Positions 6,600 through 13,906 of a stretch of DNA of 46,718 nt are shown piece by piece. Position 1 is the stretch's first letter; each line of letters starts with the position of its first letter. A program made the position numbers and the translations under genes. Under the pieces are notes generated by a model, which worked only from the letters and a program-made list of their open reading frames with translations, was not told where the DNA came from and did no database searches. This DNA comes from a virus, in the IMG/VR virus record IMGVR_UViG_3300014489_000003, positions 1-46,718 of that record; one strand, written 5' to 3'.

Positions 6600-8273
6600 T
6601 TACATGCGGTCGCTGCCGACGTACTGAACAGACCCATCAGTGGGGTAGTAACCCAACAGCATCGCCCGAGCCGCATGCGCAATAGCTCTGCACATGACTC
6701 TATCGTCGTGGGCTCCAGGAGTCGCCTCAGGCTTACCAGTCTTACTGCGAACGAACACCAGAGCCTCATCAATGAATGATTGATCCCAGATCAAATCCGG
6801 TGATTCCTTCACAGCCCGATTCAGCATGTTCAGCGCAATCGGACGTGTGCGTGTATTGGTCTGGAATCCATCAAACTCAACTGTCTTCTTCTCACGCTTG
6901 ATCCATTCCTTCGACTTCATTACATTTCCGTATTTACAGTCGCCGGCCAGCACAAGGATCGTGGTACCGCCGTCCATATTTCTCTCGACCATGATCGGAC
7001 AGTCATTGTAGTAACGACCGATATCCGCAAGATCGAAAGCGAAGTCCTCAGGCGTGACCTTCGCACAATATGCTGCCACCTCTTCTCCCGTTGCCAGATC
7101 CAATACGACCGCCGCACAACTATCAGAGTCCGTATCACTGATAGCCTTACCGCTGGCCGTATCCGCACCGATCACATAACGCCGGCCCGGGGCACGCTGA
7201 AAGAAAAACTTCGCCTCGCCCGCATGGTATGTTCTGAATGGCTTGAACATCTGCAACTCCATCCTGCGCGCCACAAGGATGTCCCTATCAAAATAACTCT
7301 TGCCCGAGACAACAAACGCCGTGATCGCCGACTCAGGATACTTCTCGTCGAACTCCACCCCAGGAAACTGCTTCTTGGTTTCCCGTCGCCACGCAACCTG
7401 CTGCAAGTCGATGTGAAATGTATCTATGAGCCTCTTCTCATCTTCCTGCAAATCCGCTGCAAGCTCTTCCTGCTGCTTGGTATCGATCTGAAGTCTATAC
7501 TCGGAACTTTCCCACCATGCGTAAAAGTGAGCCTTGGCATCTGATAAGTCCGGCGAATTCATCGCCAGCATGTACTTGTCAAAGAATGACCCGACCGCTC
7601 CGTTCGCTGTGCATTCCAGATCCAGTGTGCCACCAGGTACCAGAGCGCCGCGGATATTCGCCAGTGTCGCTGCCGGATCCTTCGGCCAGCGCGCATACTC
7701 CGAGCCGATGATGTGATGCAGCGTGATTCCCTGTGCGCCTTCTTCCACCTCAGCCGACTCAACCGACATTCTCGACTCGAGCTGATCGAAGTAAAGTTCT
7801 CGTCTGTTGACGAACTTCGTGTGCAACAGATTCTCTCTGAAGCTGATGTTCACATCGTTCGCTGCGTCATCGTGTGGATCCCTGATGCCGAACATCCTGA
7901 CCGCGCGCTGCGCCATGAGAAAGTGAGTCTCCGCCATCTCACTCTTCTGGCTGACCAGTATCGAGTTGGTTCCCTCAGTAGTGATGACCGGCAGCAGTCC
8001 GCGCACAAGAGCAAAGAATGTTGTGCCACCCATCTGGCGAGACTTCAACAGCAGATTATTCTGAGCCAGCTTGTCGTACAAGTCCTTCTGAATAGCGTTC
8101 AACTTGAAGGGCACCAGTCGCGTAGGCTGCTCAAGCTGCACCTTAGCATCGTCCTGCTTCTGCAGAATCCAAATCATGGATGCTACAAAAACAGGAACGC
8201 CCCAGGCTTTCAATAGCGCCTGGAGCGCCTGCAGCTGATCCTTGCACAACGATTTATCTGGACGTACCGCCAT
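6600..8273 (-). CDS. terL: Terminase large subunit
   Basis: The 557-aa DNA-packaging motor ATPase and nuclease. ATPase domain: a Walker-A-like P-loop, LLLKSRQMGGTT, at residues 74-85; Walker B region, IIGSEYARW, at 188-196, where the catalytic Glu is kept as SE; coupling motif LECTANG at 219-225. Nuclease domain (RNase H fold): D371 in IGADTASG, E430 in MVERNMDGG and D523/D524 in AHDDR form the expected acidic metal-binding triad. The start at 8273 has no clear Shine-Dalgarno and is preceded by a 15-bp palindrome. A small-subunit gene is not identified nearby. The promoter for the downstream unit begins just after its stop. Confidence 0.93.
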   Translation of the reverse strand: MAVRPDKSLCKDQLQALQALLKAWGVPVFVASMIWILQKQDDAKVQLEQPTRLVPFKLNAIQKDLYDKLAQNNLLLKSRQMGGTTFFALVRGLLPVITTEGTNSILVSQKSEMAETHFLMAQRAVRMFGIRDPHDDAANDVNISFRENLLHTKFVNRRELYFDQLESRMSVESAEVEEGAQGITLHHIIGSEYARWPKDPAATLANIRGALVPGGTLDLECTANGAVGSFFDKYMLAMNSPDLSDAKAHFYAWWESSEYRLQIDTKQQEELAADLQEDEKRLIDTFHIDLQQVAWRRETKKQFPGVEFDEKYPESAITAFVVSGKSYFDRDILVARRMELQMFKPFRTYHAGEAKFFFQRAPGRRYVIGADTASGKAISDTDSDSCAAVVLDLATGEEVAAYCAKVTPEDFAFDLADIGRYYNDCPIMVERNMDGGTTILVLAGDCKYGNVMKSKEWIKREKKTVEFDGFQTNTRTRPIALNMLNRAVKESPDLIWDQSFIDEALVFVRSKTGKPEATPGAHDDRVMCRAIAHAARAMLLGYYPTDGSVQYVGSDRM

Positions 8274-8274
8274 C

Positions 8275-8289
8275 CGAGTATGATACTCG
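8275..8289. repeat. 15-bp palindrome abutting the terL start codon
   Basis: CGAGTAT-G-ATACTCG ends one base before the terL initiation codon. In RNA it could form a 5-bp hairpin with a 5-nt loop over the initiation region; in DNA it could be an operator half-site pair. Confidence 0.4.
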
Positions 8290-8314
8290 CCGCCGACCGA
8301 TGTCGAACAGCAAA

Positions 8315-8563
8315 CTAGGGCTCATCCCTGAGATGCCATTGCCAGGATTCTCGCCGTGGTCGTCGTGCGAACGGCCCGCCCAGAGCACGCCCAGCAATCA
8401 TGATCGGGCATAAAAATAAAGTTGTCAGTACAGCCGGATGAACTAGCGCGCTCATCGTCCGCATCCAATACCCAGGGCATCTAAACTCTTTATTAAGAGT
8501 CTCGAACGATACTCGCACCTTTCCATTCAGACTGCCGACATCCTCAATCACTAAACGAGTCAT
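8315..8563 (-). CDS. Hypothetical protein upstream of terL, 82 aa
   Basis: The ATG at 8563 has TTAGGAGC at good spacing. One hydrophobic stretch (ALVHPAVLTTLFLCPIMIAG, residues about 42-61) may span a membrane. The C-terminus is Arg-rich. Its 3' part contains 25 bases identical to the P-loop region of the clamp-loader gene but read in another frame, so the end of this gene may be acquired sequence. No family recognised. Confidence 0.55.
   Translation of the reverse strand: MTRLVIEDVGSLNGKVRVSFETLNKEFRCPGYWMRTMSALVHPAVLTTLFLCPIMIAGRALGGPFARRPRRESWQWHLRDEP
8340..8364. repeat. 25-bp direct repeat, copy in the gene next to terL
   Basis: Identical to 38730-38754, but read in another frame by the overlying gene (8315-8563). 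Homology fades on both sides. Confidence 0.9.
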
Positions 8564-8570
8564 ATAGCTC

Positions 8571-8690
8571 CTAACGAAAATGCACGGCGGGCTCGAAGTC
8601 AATAGACGGTACACTAATCACTTTTCGGTAGACCTTGCGGTCGTTACGTTGCTTTCGTTTACGTCGCTCAACTACCCTGCCGCCGTGCAT
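8571..8690 (-). CDS. Possible basic microprotein, 39 aa
   Basis: ATG 8690 to TAG 8571. The product is strongly basic (VVERRKRKQRNDRKVYRKV). Its stop lies exactly on the Shine-Dalgarno of the next gene, as expected for a coupled gene, but it has no good Shine-Dalgarno itself and its ends coincide with a 12-bp inverted repeat, so the region may instead be a structured RNA leader. Confidence 0.35.
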   Translation of the reverse strand: MHGGRVVERRKRKQRNDRKVYRKVISVPSIDFEPAVHFR

Positions 8691-8691
8691 T
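8579..8691. repeat. 12-bp perfect inverted repeat enclosing 89 nt
   Basis: AATGCACGGCGG at 8579-8590 is repeated in inverse at 8680-8691. The transcript could form a long closing stem. It lies inside the roughly 240-bp leader between the box at 8801-8825 and the gene at 8563, with no other convincing gene. Confidence 0.6.
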
Positions 8692-8800
8692 ATCTAAGCA
8701 TAGAGCACCCGTCGGTAGCAGATCAACACCCTCGTCAGAGATCGGATCCAGACTCCGGACGTCCGTTTTCCCATGAAGACTGCTGCTCCACGCCTAAAAC

Positions 8801-8825
8801 CACTATAAATGAAACCGATTACGTC
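8801..8825 (-). promoter_or_regulatory. Promoter-like 25-bp box (GACGTA-N12-TATAGTG)
   Basis: Perfect consensus with GTTTC in the spacer. It overlaps the TAG stop of the 25-aa membrane microprotein. The nearest confident downstream gene starts 237 nt away, leaving a long leader that holds an inverted repeat; terL is in the same unit. Confidence 0.65.
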
Positions 8826-8902
8826 TAGATCAAACCAGCCCATGCAATCCATAATAGATAAGCGAGTACCAATCCAGCCGCTACAACCTGGAGCAGATTC
8901 AT
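8825..8902 (-). CDS. Single-pass membrane microprotein, 25 aa
   Basis: The whole protein (MNLLQVVAAGLVLAYLLWIA plus five residues) is one transmembrane helix. The ATG at 8902 has GAGGAGGAA upstream inside the previous gene and forms an ATGA overlap, which argues strongly for translation. Such peptides in phages may regulate lysis, superinfection or host membrane proteins; no specific role can be read. Confidence 0.6.
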   Translation of the reverse strand: MNLLQVVAAGLVLAYLLWIAWAGLI

Positions 8903-9060
8903 ACTTCCTCCTCACCATCCAACTCAGCGAGCGTCGGAGCCGGCACCACACGATGCCCGCAGTCGACAGGACGTACAGTCTGGTCGAGAGTGGATGCAAA
9001 GCCATCAGGCCCATCCACCGCACACAGCTCATCCAACTCGACATCGATCAACCGTTTCAT
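8899..9060 (-). CDS. Small acidic hypothetical protein, 53 aa
   Basis: ATG 9060 follows GGGGGAGTAGGG. Begins MKRLIDVELDELCAV and ends LDGEEEV; acidic overall, with no membrane segment. It overlaps the downstream 25-aa membrane microprotein by ATGA. Directly upstream lies the conserved 33-bp element at 9084-9116. Confidence 0.6.
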   Translation of the reverse strand: MKRLIDVELDELCAVDGPDGFASTLDQTVRPVDCGHRVVPAPTLAELDGEEEV

Positions 9061-9083
9061 TCCCTACTCCCCCACCAGAACAC

Positions 9084-9116
9084 CCCGTCGTCTTGCACTG
9101 TAAGCCCTACGTCAAA
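9084..9116 (-). repeat. Conserved 33-bp intergenic element, copy 1
   Basis: 28 of 33 positions match the element at 17425-17457, including GCAAGACGACGGG and TTTGAC. Both follow closely after a stop codon and precede a new gene or promoter. It begins with a GACGTAGG sequence like the upstream half of the 25-bp boxes but lacks TATAGTG at the usual distance. Confidence 0.6.
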
Positions 9117-9147
9117 GAGTTAGACCTCAAATGACGTACACCACGCT

Positions 9148-9744
9148 CTACACGCCGCTAAGCGTTACAGACCCCGCCTCACGATCCACCACAACAAACC
9201 GATCCGATACAGCAGCAAACAGCCCGTCCAATTCTTCTGGAGTAAGATCCCAGTCGATATCCGTGTACTTATCGAACATCCCTCTCAGCAGCTCGATCGG
9301 CTTGGTCTTTGCATCCGCATACTCGATGCGACCGACGATGCCGCCGCCATGAGTCTGCATATCCCAGTCGCACTCCCTGACCACGCGGAAACGAGCCGGA
9401 TCGTACCCCCATGCAGGCTGCCCTGCCGAGTGATGGAACGCCACATGATCCCCGACCATCATCTCCGAGCGCTTGGTCTCGAAGCGAGTCGCATGCTTGC
9501 CATCCGATGTCGCTACCCGCTTCTCGAAAACCTTGTCCTTCCAAGTCGACAGCACGATCCCCTCATGCATCGGCTTGTTCTGCTTCTCAGGCAGATAGAT
9601 GCCGCCGACCTGTTGTGCCTTCTGGCAGACCAGCACAAACACCCAGGGGTACAACGGCGTAAACATGGTGTTAGCCTCGTACAGCTCCTGACACAGCTCA
9701 TCGATTTTCGCTAGACGTTCAACTTCAGGTTTCACAGTCGTCAT
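9148..9744 (-). CDS. GroES-like co-chaperonin with C-terminal extension
   Basis: Residues about 27-130 match the GroES fold: PLYPWVFVLVCQKAQQVGGI then LPEKQNKPMHEGIVLSTW, in which QQVGGIYLPE corresponds to the mobile loop that docks on GroEL, and VGDHVAFHHSAG corresponds to the GD-x-V-x-F turn. At 198 aa it is twice the usual bacterial length (about 95 aa) and longer than T4 gp31 (111 aa). The last 60 residues, rich in Asp/Glu, are an extra domain of unknown role. Phage co-chaperonins redirect host GroEL to fold capsid protein. ATGA overlap at 9744. Confidence 0.8.
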   Translation of the reverse strand: MTTVKPEVERLAKIDELCQELYEANTMFTPLYPWVFVLVCQKAQQVGGIYLPEKQNKPMHEGIVLSTWKDKVFEKRVATSDGKHATRFETKRSEMMVGDHVAFHHSAGQPAWGYDPARFRVVRECDWDMQTHGGGIVGRIEYADAKTKPIELLRGMFDKYTDIDWDLTPEELDGLFAAVSDRFVVVDREAGSVTLSGV

Positions 9745-9935
9745 ATTCCCCTCATCATTCTCGATACTGATTCTGCATCATAACCACAAGCCATCAACTC
9801 ATCTGCAACCGTCTGCGCTCCGATACCATTCATCTGGCACTGCTCTCTGGTTGGAGTGCCCGTCGCACTGACCGCAGTCACCGCCTCGAGCTTCTTCCTG
9901 AAAGCTACGATATCGAATGTACGTCCGACCGCCAT
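9741..9935 (-). CDS. Hypothetical protein, 64 aa
   Basis: The C-terminal half (GIGAQTVADELMACGYDAESVSRMM) looks helical. ATG 9935 has AGGGAG upstream; the stop overlaps the GroES-like gene (ATGA), so the two are probably translated together. No family recognised. Confidence 0.6.
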   Translation of the reverse strand: MAVGRTFDIVAFRKKLEAVTAVSATGTPTREQCQMNGIGAQTVADELMACGYDAESVSRMMRGI

Positions 9936-9944
9936 GCCATCTCC

Positions 9945-10193
9945 CTAATTTGGAACCATACCGTTCGGTGCCAGTATCACATTCTTCTGAGCGTGCGCTG
10001 GAACAGGCATGCCCATCAGAGCCAGATTCGCCTGTACAAGCCCGACCACCACCGGCACCAGACAACGTGGGCATAACGTCTGCTCAGGATGCTCGATGAT
10101 AAGCATACTCACCGCGGCCATGTTGATGATCTGAGGCTGCGCCGGATCCGGAATATCAATCGGCTGATTGCAGCCGCCACACATTATCTGCAT
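9945..10193 (-). CDS. Small zinc-ribbon protein with hydrophobic segment, 82 aa
   Basis: CGGC at residues 5-8 and CPRC about 33 residues later make a zinc ribbon. A hydrophobic stretch follows the second knuckle (LVPVVVGLVQANLALMG). TGATG junction at the start. Function unknown. Confidence 0.6.
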   Translation of the reverse strand: MQIMCGGCNQPIDIPDPAQPQIINMAAVSMLIIEHPEQTLCPRCLVPVVVGLVQANLALMGMPVPAHAQKNVILAPNGMVPN

Positions 10194-10660
10194 CACTTAC
10201 CTTCTTTCTCAGCTGCCAGAGCCAAGTCAATCTGCTCCATCGTTCCTATGCCTTCCATGTCCTGCTCTAAGTCCTGATCCATAAACAGCCGCGATCTACG
10301 CTTGGCCTTGGAAGCCTTTACCGATTCCAGTGGAGCCGCGTCAACCTTAGCGAACCCGAGCGCGCGTACTGTCTGCCCAATCAATGATCGCAGAGTGAAC
10401 TTGGTGCCTCCGCGATTATCGTCATCCTCAATCCTCAACACCGATACATCTCTGCTGCCTGCCTTACCAGCCGTGTACATCTGAATCGCATCCGTCGGAA
10501 CAGGCTCACCAGCCAGGGCGCGCTCACACAACGCGCAGCGAACATTAATCAATCTGGTGAATGAATCGCTGATGTACTGTCTGCAATCGGAGCAGACAAT
10601 TCGATACGATCCGTCTTGGTTGCGGTTTCCTTGCCTGCTGCTTCCTTCTGTAAGCGCCAC
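10193..10660 (-). CDS. Zinc-finger-containing hypothetical protein, 155 aa (GTG start)
   Basis: GTG at 10660 follows GGGAGG at good spacing. Residues 23-45 contain CSDC and CALC, a zinc knuckle pair. The C-terminal part is charged with a Lys/Arg patch (KASKAKRRSR). Its first 112 nt overlap the end of the preceding GT-like gene in another frame, an unusually long overlap for this genome. Function unknown. Confidence 0.6.
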   Translation of the reverse strand: MALTEGSSRQGNRNQDGSYRIVCSDCRQYISDSFTRLINVRCALCERALAGEPVPTDAIQMYTAGKAGSRDVSVLRIEDDDNRGGTKFTLRSLIGQTVRALGFAKVDAAPLESVKASKAKRRSRLFMDQDLEQDMEGIGTMEQIDLALAAEKEGK

Positions 10661-11331
10661 GCCAGTACCTCCCTAATACTATGCAAAGCATCCGGCAGTC
10701 TTTCAAGATGATCCGCTTCCACAACTCTGTAAAGAGGATTTTTGAATTTCGAGAGCCAGTTGACTGCTCGATTCTTCTCGAGGATCTCAACCACTGGCAG
10801 ACCCATCGCCGCAGCCGCATAAGTCTGCCAAGACTGATACCCAACTACAATACCGTCCGGCACAGGATCGCCGACACCTAAATCATCCCACCTAAACTGA
10901 ATCTCCGATACTCTTAAGTCCAAATCTCCTGCTACCCATAAACACTCTGGGCGCGTACACGATACCTGACGAATCTTAGGATATGGCGGGGCTTCAACCC
11001 CAGCGATGGCTGCACAGATTTGTGACGCATGTTTTTCAGAATTATAGAAGCTGAGTAGCTTCTCATCTGTCAACTCGATCACCGAATCGGGGAATCCAAT
11101 CTGTTCCCTGTCCTGATTCAACTCGATACCGAGACGCCGAAACAAATCCCAACACTCGTCTGCCACTTCCACCTGATAACGGAACTTATACGTCGGCATG
11201 ATAGGCGTAACACAGTTGGCCTCCATCTTGATCCTATAACTATTCACATAAACCTGATTAGCCGCCATCGCAGGGAACTGTAGCTCCCGATCCTTCGGCA
11301 TCACGAATAAGATATCTTCAGTCGCTGTCAT
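10549..11331 (-). CDS. Putative GT-B-fold (GT9-like) glycosyltransferase
   Basis: 260 aa. The C-terminal section, beginning VGYQSWQTYAAAAMGLPVVEI, follows the GT9 pattern where a conserved loop is followed by A-x-A-x-G-x-P. The N-terminal half is alpha/beta but has no diagnostic motif. The last 35 residues are low-complexity and overlap the downstream gene. The start at 11331 is chosen from an ATGA overlap. The GT9 assignment is tentative; a nucleotide-sugar-binding relative without catalysis is possible. Confidence 0.45.
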   Translation of the reverse strand: MTATEDILFVMPKDRELQFPAMAANQVYVNSYRIKMEANCVTPIMPTYKFRYQVEVADECWDLFRRLGIELNQDREQIGFPDSVIELTDEKLLSFYNSEKHASQICAAIAGVEAPPYPKIRQVSCTRPECLWVAGDLDLRVSEIQFRWDDLGVGDPVPDGIVVGYQSWQTYAAAAMGLPVVEILEKNRAVNWLSKFKNPLYRVVEADHLERLPDALHSIREVLAWRLQKEAAGKETATKTDRIELSAPIADSTSAIHSPD

Positions 11332-11543
11332 ATCAATTCCGATTCTCTTCTGCTGCATTCAGGACATGCAAAGTCCGCCGATATTTTACCCTGAAAGAAT
11401 GGCCTACATTCAACCGACATACAACCGCAGATGTCGCACTGTCGTGGAGTCTTCGTAGCGCTTAGTCTGAGCGCGATTCTCAAGAACCATATGCCCCCGA
11501 GAGTAAGCACGACCAAAATCCAGTTGTAAATCCAATGCATCAT
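11328..11543 (-). CDS. Membrane protein with cytoplasmic zinc knuckle, 71 aa
   Basis: One N-terminal transmembrane helix (WILVVLTLGGIWFLRIAL), then CDICGC and CPEC about 28 residues apart. The same TM-plus-zinc architecture is seen in 11792-12112 two genes upstream. Start ATG 11543 behind GGGG; ATG 11540 is equally possible. Confidence 0.65.
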   Translation of the reverse strand: MMHWIYNWILVVLTLGGIWFLRIALRLSATKTPRQCDICGCMSVECRPFFQGKISADFACPECSRRESELI

Positions 11544-11547
11544 AGAA

Positions 11548-11817
11548 CTACCCCATCATCGAAGCTGCGTACCGAACCACACACATCACACAGCGATATC
11601 GCTGCACATACCCAGGTATAAAATCCTCATCCGTACAGGGAGCACCACAATCAGCGCAGACCGCAGCTGGAGCCTCTGCTGGATGCAACGTCGCATCCAA
11701 CTCATCGTCAACCACAGCCAGTACCTCAGCGTCCGACATGCCAGCCGTCACCCGAGCAGATACTCTGTCCAGATAAGCAGACGCAGCGTCATTACTGTAA
11801 TTTTGGGACTGCTCCAC
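11548..11817 (-). CDS. Zinc-ribbon protein, 89 aa (GTG start)
   Basis: CADCGAPC and CVMC at the C-terminus form a zinc ribbon; the first 50 residues are helical and acidic. GTG 11817 is preferred because GAGGAGGCG lies at ideal spacing; the ATG at 11832 sits too near its own Shine-Dalgarno. It overlaps the upstream gene by 26 nt. Confidence 0.6.
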   Translation of the reverse strand: MEQSQNYSNDAASAYLDRVSARVTAGMSDAEVLAVVDDELDATLHPAEAPAAVCADCGAPCTDEDFIPGYVQRYRCVMCVVRYAASMMG

Positions 11818-12112
11818 GTTTCGCCTCCTCATCCTTCAGACGTTGGTCTGCCAACTTGAATGCAGCATCATAACAAAATGGGCACTGCTGAACTGGATGC
11901 CGGCCGTCGCCCAGATCGATCAAGATTAAAGACTTCACCGGAAACGTCCCATGCCGATCACAGGTAAAGAAATCAGTCTTCGGTGTATTGCGAGTCTCGA
12001 TCCATGCCAGAAGCCCCGCAAACGCAATATACACGACAACACAGCCGGCCACCCCGAGCAACGTTAGGTAGCTGGTGTAAACGATCCTGTGCGATGCCAA
12101 CCATTCCACCAT
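11792..12112 (-). CDS. Membrane protein with zinc knuckle, 106 aa
   Basis: An N-terminal transmembrane segment (YLTLLGVAGCVVVYIAFAGL) is followed by CDRHG and CPFC motifs and a charged C-terminal helix. GGAGGGATC precedes the ATG. Similar in layout to 11328-11543, possibly an ancient duplicate. Function unknown. Confidence 0.65.
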   Translation of the reverse strand: MVEWLASHRIVYTSYLTLLGVAGCVVVYIAFAGLLAWIETRNTPKTDFFTCDRHGTFPVKSLILIDLGDGRHPVQQCPFCYDAAFKLADQRLKDEEAKRGAVPKLQ

Positions 12113-12121
12113 GATCCCTCC

Positions 12122-13195
12122 TCAGCCCCGTACAGTCTCGAATGCTTCACGCCAGCCAGGATGTACCCGGTTGAATGTGTAATGTTTCGTCAACACATTA
12201 TATGCCCTTTGCCCTAAGTCGTTACGCCGACCTTCATCATGAATCAACTCGCGCAACTTAGGCTTCCAATTCCCCTGACCCGCGCAGAGCAGCCAGCGCA
12301 ACTCAGGATCATGACTTGTAAAGTCATCGTAAGGCTTCACCCAACTGGCGAGACAAGGAATCTTGCAGTAAGCAGATTCATACATTTTGATCCCAGACTT
12401 GGCACTATTAAACGGATGGTCTGTCACTGGAGCCAATCCTATATGCCATCCCCAGACCGGCATTCTGGCAGAGAACTCCGCAACCGGAACCCACGGCTTG
12501 TGGTAGAAGTTGCGTATCCTCTTCATGTCCTCGCTGGGATCGCATCCACGGAACTCGATCAATGCGTCAGGCCTCTCATCCGATACCGCATTCAACGCAT
12601 CGTAAGTCATCGCCAGATCGCCAATATGCGAACTTGATCCGCTCCAACCGATGATAAACCTACTACTCTTCCGCGGCGTCGCATACAGCCGCTGATCCAT
12701 CCAATTCTCAGCGACCACCACAGGCACATCACGTCCTGTAAAACGATTCCTCAACGGCTTGACGTTGGCCCTGATCCGCTTCTCCAACGTCTTCGTAGAT
12801 ACGGTCACCAGATCCGTCAACTGAATACAAGCAACAAATCCTTCCCGCATCTGAGTCAGCGGAACATGAGCAGGATTCGACTCCGGCAGATCCCACACAT
12901 CGTCATCCAAGTCGTAGATTATCTTCGACCCGAGCGACCTGCATGTGTTGATGAAGTTGTACTGAGCCTGAGAACAACACCGCTGCACCACGATGATATC
13001 GCAGCCGGCGATCATGTCGAAGTTAGGCTGGTTGGCAAAGCAGTAGAAGCTACTCCCCGGAATGTTTTGATGGGGATAATACATTCTCCACAGAGCACAT
13101 GCGTCAAAGCCACGCGCCAAGGTAGCAGATACTATTTTGCCTGTTGAGCACGGATCATCCCTCCTTCCGCTACCCGCAGAAGACGCTGTTTCCAA
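12122..13195 (-). CDS. Glycosyltransferase, GT4-like (GT-B fold)
   Basis: About 340 aa of family sequence. Typical features are DIIVVQR for the second N-terminal strand, IIYDLDDDVWDLPESNP (a run seen in many phage and capsular GT4-like enzymes), a linker with FIIGWSGSSSHIGD at the start of the C-terminal Rossmann domain, and SGIKMYESAYCKIPCLAS, the E-x7-E-like donor-binding region. The start is uncertain: the only in-frame initiation codon before the domain is a TTG at 13195 with AGGTAAG upstream, giving a 63-nt overlap with the preceding small gene. Probable role is transfer of sugar to virion or envelope glycan. Confidence 0.75.
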   Translation of the reverse strand: METASSAGSGRRDDPCSTGKIVSATLARGFDACALWRMYYPHQNIPGSSFYCFANQPNFDMIAGCDIIVVQRCCSQAQYNFINTCRSLGSKIIYDLDDDVWDLPESNPAHVPLTQMREGFVACIQLTDLVTVSTKTLEKRIRANVKPLRNRFTGRDVPVVVAENWMDQRLYATPRKSSRFIIGWSGSSSHIGDLAMTYDALNAVSDERPDALIEFRGCDPSEDMKRIRNFYHKPWVPVAEFSARMPVWGWHIGLAPVTDHPFNSAKSGIKMYESAYCKIPCLASWVKPYDDFTSHDPELRWLLCAGQGNWKPKLRELIHDEGRRNDLGQRAYNVLTKHYTFNRVHPGWREAFETVRG

Positions 13196-13266
13196 GTCTT
13201 ACCTGAGAGTAACCTATTAATAGTCGAAACATCTACCTTGAACTCGTTCTCGATTATCTCGTTCAT
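13132..13266 (-). CDS. Small helix-turn-helix peptide, 44 aa
   Basis: The sequence around NEFKVDVSTINRLLSGKTWK has the form of the DNA-recognition helix appended to many phage HNH and intron-encoded endonucleases. ATG 13266 overlaps the stop of the adjacent HNH gene (ATGA) with GGAG upstream, so this may be a detached DNA-binding module of that endonuclease. Confidence 0.55.
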   Translation of the reverse strand: MNEIIENEFKVDVSTINRLLSGKTWKQRLLRVAEGGMIRAQQAK

Positions 13267-13736
13267 CGTGGGCTCCATTTGCCGCCGATCACCAGTCTGC
13301 GCCATACATCCTCGAGCGACGAAGCCGACAATCCTTTGCGTAAAATCCTGACCAGCCAAGTAAACTCGTCCGCTGTCAGGATTCCTTTTCTCCAATTACA
13401 CTTTTGGCAACAGAACTTTATGTTGTCCAACCCCCAGCCGCCGCTCGTCGCCACAGCAGTAGCATGATCCGGCGTGATCGTCTTGACCGTCAGCTTGCAT
13501 CCGCAATAGCAGCACGTCCCCTTCAACGCATGCTCCATCACCTGACGCAACTCCTCGAGCGTATAAGACAGCTTCGCCTTATCCGACCGAAAGAACTCAC
13601 GCATGCGAGTCGTCTGACCGTTATAGATGCTCAACGTCCGACGCATGAACGCAGACTGCTTCTGCTTGCCGCGCATCTTCGCACGCTCCTCCACCAGGAG
13701 CTTGTTGATGTCCTTCTTGGTCATCTTTACCGGCAT
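13263..13736 (-). CDS. HNH endonuclease
   Basis: 157 aa. The core has CCYCGC, then TPDHATAVATSGGWGLDNI and CCQKCNWRKG: two zinc-binding CxxC pairs around the H-N-H residues, as in the HNH/5-methylcytosine-type nucleases. The N-terminal 70 residues are basic and probably bind DNA. ATG 13736 is chosen because GGAG lies 7 nt before it; it overlaps the previous gene by 10 nt. Probably a free-standing homing endonuclease. The next gene supplies a separate HTH peptide. Confidence 0.82.
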   Translation of the reverse strand: MPVKMTKKDINKLLVEERAKMRGKQKQSAFMRRTLSIYNGQTTRMREFFRSDKAKLSYTLEELRQVMEHALKGTCCYCGCKLTVKTITPDHATAVATSGGWGLDNIKFCCQKCNWRKGILTADEFTWLVRILRKGLSASSLEDVWRRLVIGGKWSPR

Positions 13737-13906
13737 GTCATATCTCCAGGATCGCGCCTCTCGATCCAAGCATACCTCGCGTTGGACGTATTCGGAATCA
13801 TGCCCGTCTCGGATAACAGTTCCGATGCAATCCTAATCTTCAGATCGTCCGATCCCATACGCGCATCCCGTAACAACGTCAAAAGATTTAGAACAGACTC
13901 CGTCAT
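13727..13906 (-). CDS. Small hypothetical protein, 59 aa
   Basis: The N-terminus (MTESVLNLLTLLRDARM) is helical, the rest charged. ATG 13906 has GGAGGTG upstream and overlaps the previous stop (ATGA). Lies between two HNH genes and may be a hitch-hiker. No family recognised. Confidence 0.55.
   Translation of the reverse strand: MTESVLNLLTLLRDARMGSDDLKIRIASELLSETGMIPNTSNARYAWIERRDPGDMTCR

Noticed and set aside
8694-8774. 26-codon ORF (MGKRTSGVW...) in the leader downstream of the 8801 box.
   Set aside because: Shine-Dalgarno spacing (about 11 nt) is poor. It is in frame with the 39-codon ORF across a TAG, which could indicate readthrough, but TAG is an ordinary stop elsewhere in the window.
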